Shown: positions 31,622 to 34,425 of the stretch, one piece after another
How positions within the stretch are numbered: position 1 is the stretch's first letter
How the letters are laid out: the number at the start of each line of letters is the position of its first letter
From: Phaeoceros laevis
Taxonomy: Eukaryota > Anthocerotophyta > Anthocerotopsida > Notothyladales
Direction: 5' to 3'
Assembly (NCBI GenBank): GCA_049999765.1
Contig: JBNGIQ010007802.1
Coordinates: forward strand, 1 to 34,425
Length of the DNA stretch: 34,425 nt
Program-made: the position numbers and the translations under genes
The notes under the pieces: generated by a model
What the model was told of the DNA's origin: nothing
Seen by the model: only the letters and a program-made list of their open reading frames with translations
Databases searched by the model: none

Positions 31622-32379
31622 AGAATCTTGAGTAGTTGGGTGCTTTGGAGAAGGTGGCCATAAGAGTTGTGCAGGTATGGCTCGAGCGGTGACTTCCAGC
31701 TCTGGATGAGCTGCTGCTGTAACTTTGCTGGTTAATTATAAGCCTCTCTTTTTCGTTGTCGTTGTGGCTGCAGTTTTTACTTGAGGTCGTTCACCAGTGG
31801 GTTTAATTAGTGATTCGTGATCATTAATCATGGTATTCCGTGTTTTCGCATTCCTTGTGGACAGACTGTCATACACTTTGTGTGCATCTTCCAACTAGCC
31901 ACATTTTGCATACATACTTAGTGATTCATGAAATTTCTGAATTTGCTAAGTACTTGCACAGTACCAAATTCCGCTGGTTCACAACTAACCATGCTTCCTT
32001 TGGGTCTTGCAGACATCATTCTGTGGAGCTAACATGCTTGTGTGAGGTCATACATACAGAGAAGGTGAGTTTTTCATTGACAAGAATGCCTTTGTGTATA
32101 GTGCAAACCTTGCTTAAACCCAGACTCCTTGTTTAGGAAATGTAGCTCTATGTGCAACAACACACTTTTAAGGAAAACGGCATGTTTAGCAGTTGCTATC
32201 TTTTTACAAAAGCTCAGAATATCACCTGTTTGCTTTTTCTACACAAGCTCAGAAAAACAGCTAATGCAACTCGTGCTTAAGTTTATTTGTAGGGTTCTGG
32301 TTTGCAGGAGTGAGGTTCCAGCAGTGAGATAGCAGTGAGATAGTCCGGGAGCATCATACAGTCGAGCCAGGTACCTCCT

Positions 32380-32512
32380 ATCAGTGGCCTGCATGTCACA
32401 AGTTTTGCCAGTGCCCATCATGTCACTATTTGTGCTAGTGGCGTTCTTGTCACAATTTTTTCAGTGGCATTCATGTCACAATTTGTGAAGTGGCTTTCAT
32501 GTTGCAAGTAGT
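32380..32512. repeat. Degenerate tandem repeat (CAGTGGC...CATGTCACAA)
   Basis: Four diverged units of roughly 30-35 bp, each with AGTGGC or AGTGCC, then a T-rich part and ATGTCAC. The array ends about 40 bp before the start codon of the unknown ORF. Confidence 0.7.
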
Positions 32513-32553
32513 ACATGTGTCTAACCTTGAACCAGTTTGTGCAGGTCTTCACC

Positions 32554-33311
32554 ATGGCGCGTACACTAAGGAGGGGTGCCCTGGTTGCATCTGCATCAGG
32601 ACCACCCCGTGCATCGTCAGCATCAGGACACCCCGTGCATCGTCAGCATCAGGACCAGCCCGTGCATCGTCAAGTGCTACTCCCCCTCCACCCCGTGCTG
32701 GGTCGCGGTTAAGCCCGCGGAAAAGGGGAAAGGCCCTGGTTGTGCACCCTGCTGACTCCAGCGACAATGATGAAGGCAAGGTTGAGGGATTTGAAGTGGA
32801 CCCCAAAGTGCAGGCGGCCCTTGGCGCCAAGCTTGCACAGCAGAGGGCAAAGAGGACTGCAAGATGGAGAGCCGCAGCTGACCGAAAGATCCTGGAGAAA
32901 GTGCAGCAACCCAGGAGTGCAGGGACTGGCCCTATGGAGGTATGGAACTGGACCAAGAATGGCCAGCTTCCTGACTCTGGTTTTGATTGTAGGGATGGCA
33001 CCATGCTCAAGGCAATGCGACAGGCTGTGGGTGGGCAGAAAGAGTTGTGCAGGTGGTTTGGGCCCCTTCCCTATGGCAACAGCGGGTACGTTTGGAACCC
33101 CACCGAGCTTAAGCGCTTTACAATGGAGGAGTGGCAGAACATGGATGCGTTAGGGGTGGCAACCTGTGGGGGCAATCGGCTCTCTGCCATGAAGCAAGTC
33201 CCTCGCTTGATGGCCATGGGGGTACTGCTTCAGAAGAAGCTGGGCATTCGTGTGAATTGGGTAGCTTATAAGGAGGAGTACGAGGAGAAGGTGCAAACAA
33301 GGCGGACATGA
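32554..33311 (+). pseudogene. Unknown basic protein ORF, broken by a frameshift
   Basis: Not recognised. The likely original start is the ATG at 32554 (MARTLRRGALVASASG) with a favourable context. Its frame runs into a three-unit minisatellite (32593-32672) coding ASASGPPRASS-like repeats; the middle unit is 26 rather than 27 bases, so the frame shifts and continues as SSASGPARASSSATPPPPRAG, then PRKRGKALVVHPADSSDNDE. After that comes a globular part: a basic helix (AQQRAKRTARWRAAADRKILEK), then MEVWNWTKNGQLPDSGFDCRDG, WFGPLPYGNSGYVWNPTELK, MEEWQNMDALGVA and KLGIRVNWVAYKEEYEEK. It ends at 33311; a likely second frameshift links it to the next ORF. The Trp-rich core with acidic flanks could be a DNA- or chromatin-associated TE protein, but I know no family. 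Confidence 0.45.
32593..32672 (+). repeat. Coding minisatellite, units of 27, 26 and 27 bp
   Basis: Units 32593-32619, 32620-32645 and 32646-32672. Each starts GCATCAGGACC or GCATCAGGACA and ends CCCGTGCATCGTCA. Unit length of 27 keeps frame; the 26-base middle unit breaks it. Confidence 0.9.
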
Positions 33312-34000
33312 AAAAAAAGAGGCAAAAAGAGGTTGTGGTGGTATCAGATGATGATGAGGAGCAGGAGCAGCAGCAATCGGAGCAGCAGCGATCGGAGCAC
33401 ACATCAGAAGACGAAGAAAACGATTCGGAGGACGATTTCTCCGACCATGGCCTCCCAGCGATATCGAAGGAGGAGCCGGGTGACCATGGCCTCCCAACGA
33501 TATCGAAGAAGGAGGAGCTGGGTGGTTCTGAATCGGAGGACGACGGTGGTGTGCACTCGGGGGGCCAGGGTGGTAGTGGTGTGCAGTCGAGGGGCCAGGG
33601 TGGTAGTGGCCAGGGTGTTACTGGTGCGCACTGGGCGGAGGGTCCACAGGGTGATTCTGATTCGGATGATGACTGTATGCAAGACCCTGTAGCCACAACA
33701 TCACTGCAGCCCGAGGAGTCACCGCAGCCCAAGGAGACACCCCAGCCCAAGGAGTCATCGCAGCCCAAGGAGTCTTCGAGCGAGGAGCTGAAGTCAGCAG
33801 AGCTTCTCATTAAAGCTTTCAATCGTGAGCCGCTGCAACTTTCTGACGCTATTTTGACGTCCAATGACCAGCATCAGGTGGCGATCATGCGTTGTGAGCT
33901 TGCTACTAGCAAGAGGAATGAAGGGTACACTACTCCAGGAAAGCCCTTTTACGACGGCGTTGTAATAATTTTACGCCGTTTTTTTACTGCCGGGGAGTAA
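33308..34000 (+). pseudogene. Unknown acidic, Ser/Gln/Pro-rich ORF ending inside a CACTA element
   Basis: 230 codons. It starts MKKKRQKEVVVVSDDDEEQEQ, then Glu/Ser/Asp-rich sequence with a duplicated DHGLPxIS segment (near 33,441-33,510), SGGQGGSG/SRGQGGSG repeats, and QPKES/QPKET/QPEES repeats (33,706-33,780). An alpha-helical end follows (ELKSAELLIKAFNREPLQLSDAI, then QVAIMRCELATSKR). It probably continued the preceding ORF: a one-base change near 33,295 would join them, since the codons just before this ATG read on from that protein. The last 24 codons (from 33928) belong to a CACTA transposon end, so the natural C-terminus is lost. Nothing similar is known to me. Confidence 0.45.
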
Positions 34001-34425
34001 ATGATGCAAATTGTTAACAACGGCTAAGTAAAATCGCTGTAAACTTCGTAGTTCCCTGTTGTAACCGTCTGATTTTGCCGTTTTCCGACGTCACTGCTGT
34101 TTAGGGTTTGCAGGTTACTATGCATTTACTTCAACGTGACCGGCGCGGACGCGATATGTACTTGCGTGCGACTGTGCCGCCGTATGTGATTCTGTGTAAA
34201 ACCAGATGTTTTGGTCCCCACGCGTGGGAAAAGGTTGGATTGTACAGCGGGCGGGGGACACATGGCCAGATTTTGCCCGCCCATGCCGCCACCAAGGCTT
34301 GGCTTTCGTTACTTGGCAGTTTTCGCCCGCCCCGGTGTGGAAACGCCTGTCATATCCACCCCGCACGAGTGAAAGCGGCCGACAAACGCAAGCCACGCCT
34401 TACCCCACGCGAGGGAACATTGACC
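33928..34425 (+). mobile_element. CACTA (En/Spm-type) transposon terminus, runs off the window
   Basis: CACTACTCCAGGAAAGCCC begins at 33928 on the plus strand. The next about 170 bp, with ACGACGGCG, TTTACGCCG and GGGAGTAAATGATGC, align with the minus-strand sequence from 17076 downwards. The element extends to the right beyond the window end. GTA at 33925-33927 would be its target duplication. From about 34,110 to the end the sequence is GC-rich and has no recognised frame; no transposase is seen in the window. Confidence 0.65.

Larger units (their letters stand above)
30093..32379. other. Repeat-rich region without recognised gene
   Basis: No conserved domain in any frame. The stretch contains several tandem repeats listed separately, and short simple duplications such as GTCACACCCCA (30521-30557) and CACTTCC units around GTACTGG (30605-30650). 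Some AG and GT sites next to repeat units could allow non-coding or UTR exons of the ORF at 32554, but none can be supported. Confidence 0.5.

Noticed and set aside
33118-33864. Minus-strand frame of 248 codons, Ser/Pro-rich
   Set aside because: Shadow of the acidic Glu/Ser-rich plus-strand ORF; its Ser/Pro repeats are the complement of that low complexity.

Overview
The window is nuclear DNA of a land plant. Evidence: spliced genes with GT-AG introns, plant-specific genes (EREX-type PX protein, augmin AUG2, chloroplast-targeted proteins), telo-boxes, long PLS-class PPR genes, and Ty3 and CACTA transposon remains. The PPR style (intronless, long PLS arrays, a recurrent 'VDG' insertion) points to a seed-free plant. 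I favour a fern, but a lycophyte or bryophyte cannot be excluded.

Layout. 1-2,000 is gene-poor: degenerate tandem repeats, a 100-N gap and Ser/Pro/Cys-rich low complexity. 2,004-4,996 holds a divergent pair, the U4/U6 snRNP WD40 protein PRP4 (-) and PCNA (+, 4 exons), sharing a short promoter with E2F-like sites and a telo-box. 5,379-6,924 (-) is a multi-exon gene only partly resolved, possibly OCIA-like. 7,293-8,114 (+) encodes a Gly/Pro-rich chloroplast membrane protein in 3 exons. 8,486-8,974 (-) is a secreted bulb-type lectin. 9,523-15,596 holds two divergent intronless PPR genes; the first has a decayed DYW end and an assembly gap with an artefactual duplication. A related PPR pseudogene follows at about 15,794-16,411. 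16,400-17,870 is repeat DNA with a SINE-like repeat and one CACTA end.

17,873-26,190 is a compact cluster of conserved genes whose exons all splice in frame: EREX (+, 10 exons), AUG2 (-, 6 exons), ribosomal protein eL31 (-, 2 exons) and LPXK (+, 7 exons). These genes share no pathway (endosome traffic, spindle and cortical microtubules, translation, lipid A-like synthesis); apart from two short divergent promoters they look like ordinary housekeeping neighbours.

26,191-34,425 is mobile and repetitive DNA: a 966-bp element with 28-bp terminal inverted repeats, a second SINE-like repeat, a truncated and frameshifted Ty3 element whose integrase ends in a PHD finger, several tandem repeats, and an unrecognised acidic/basic ORF pair broken by frameshifts and cut by a CACTA end. 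The most notable observations are the PHD-tailed integrase, the two CACTA ends that match over about 170 bp, the PPR insertion shared by a gene and its neighbouring pseudogene, and the unknown ORF family at 32.5-33.9 kb.
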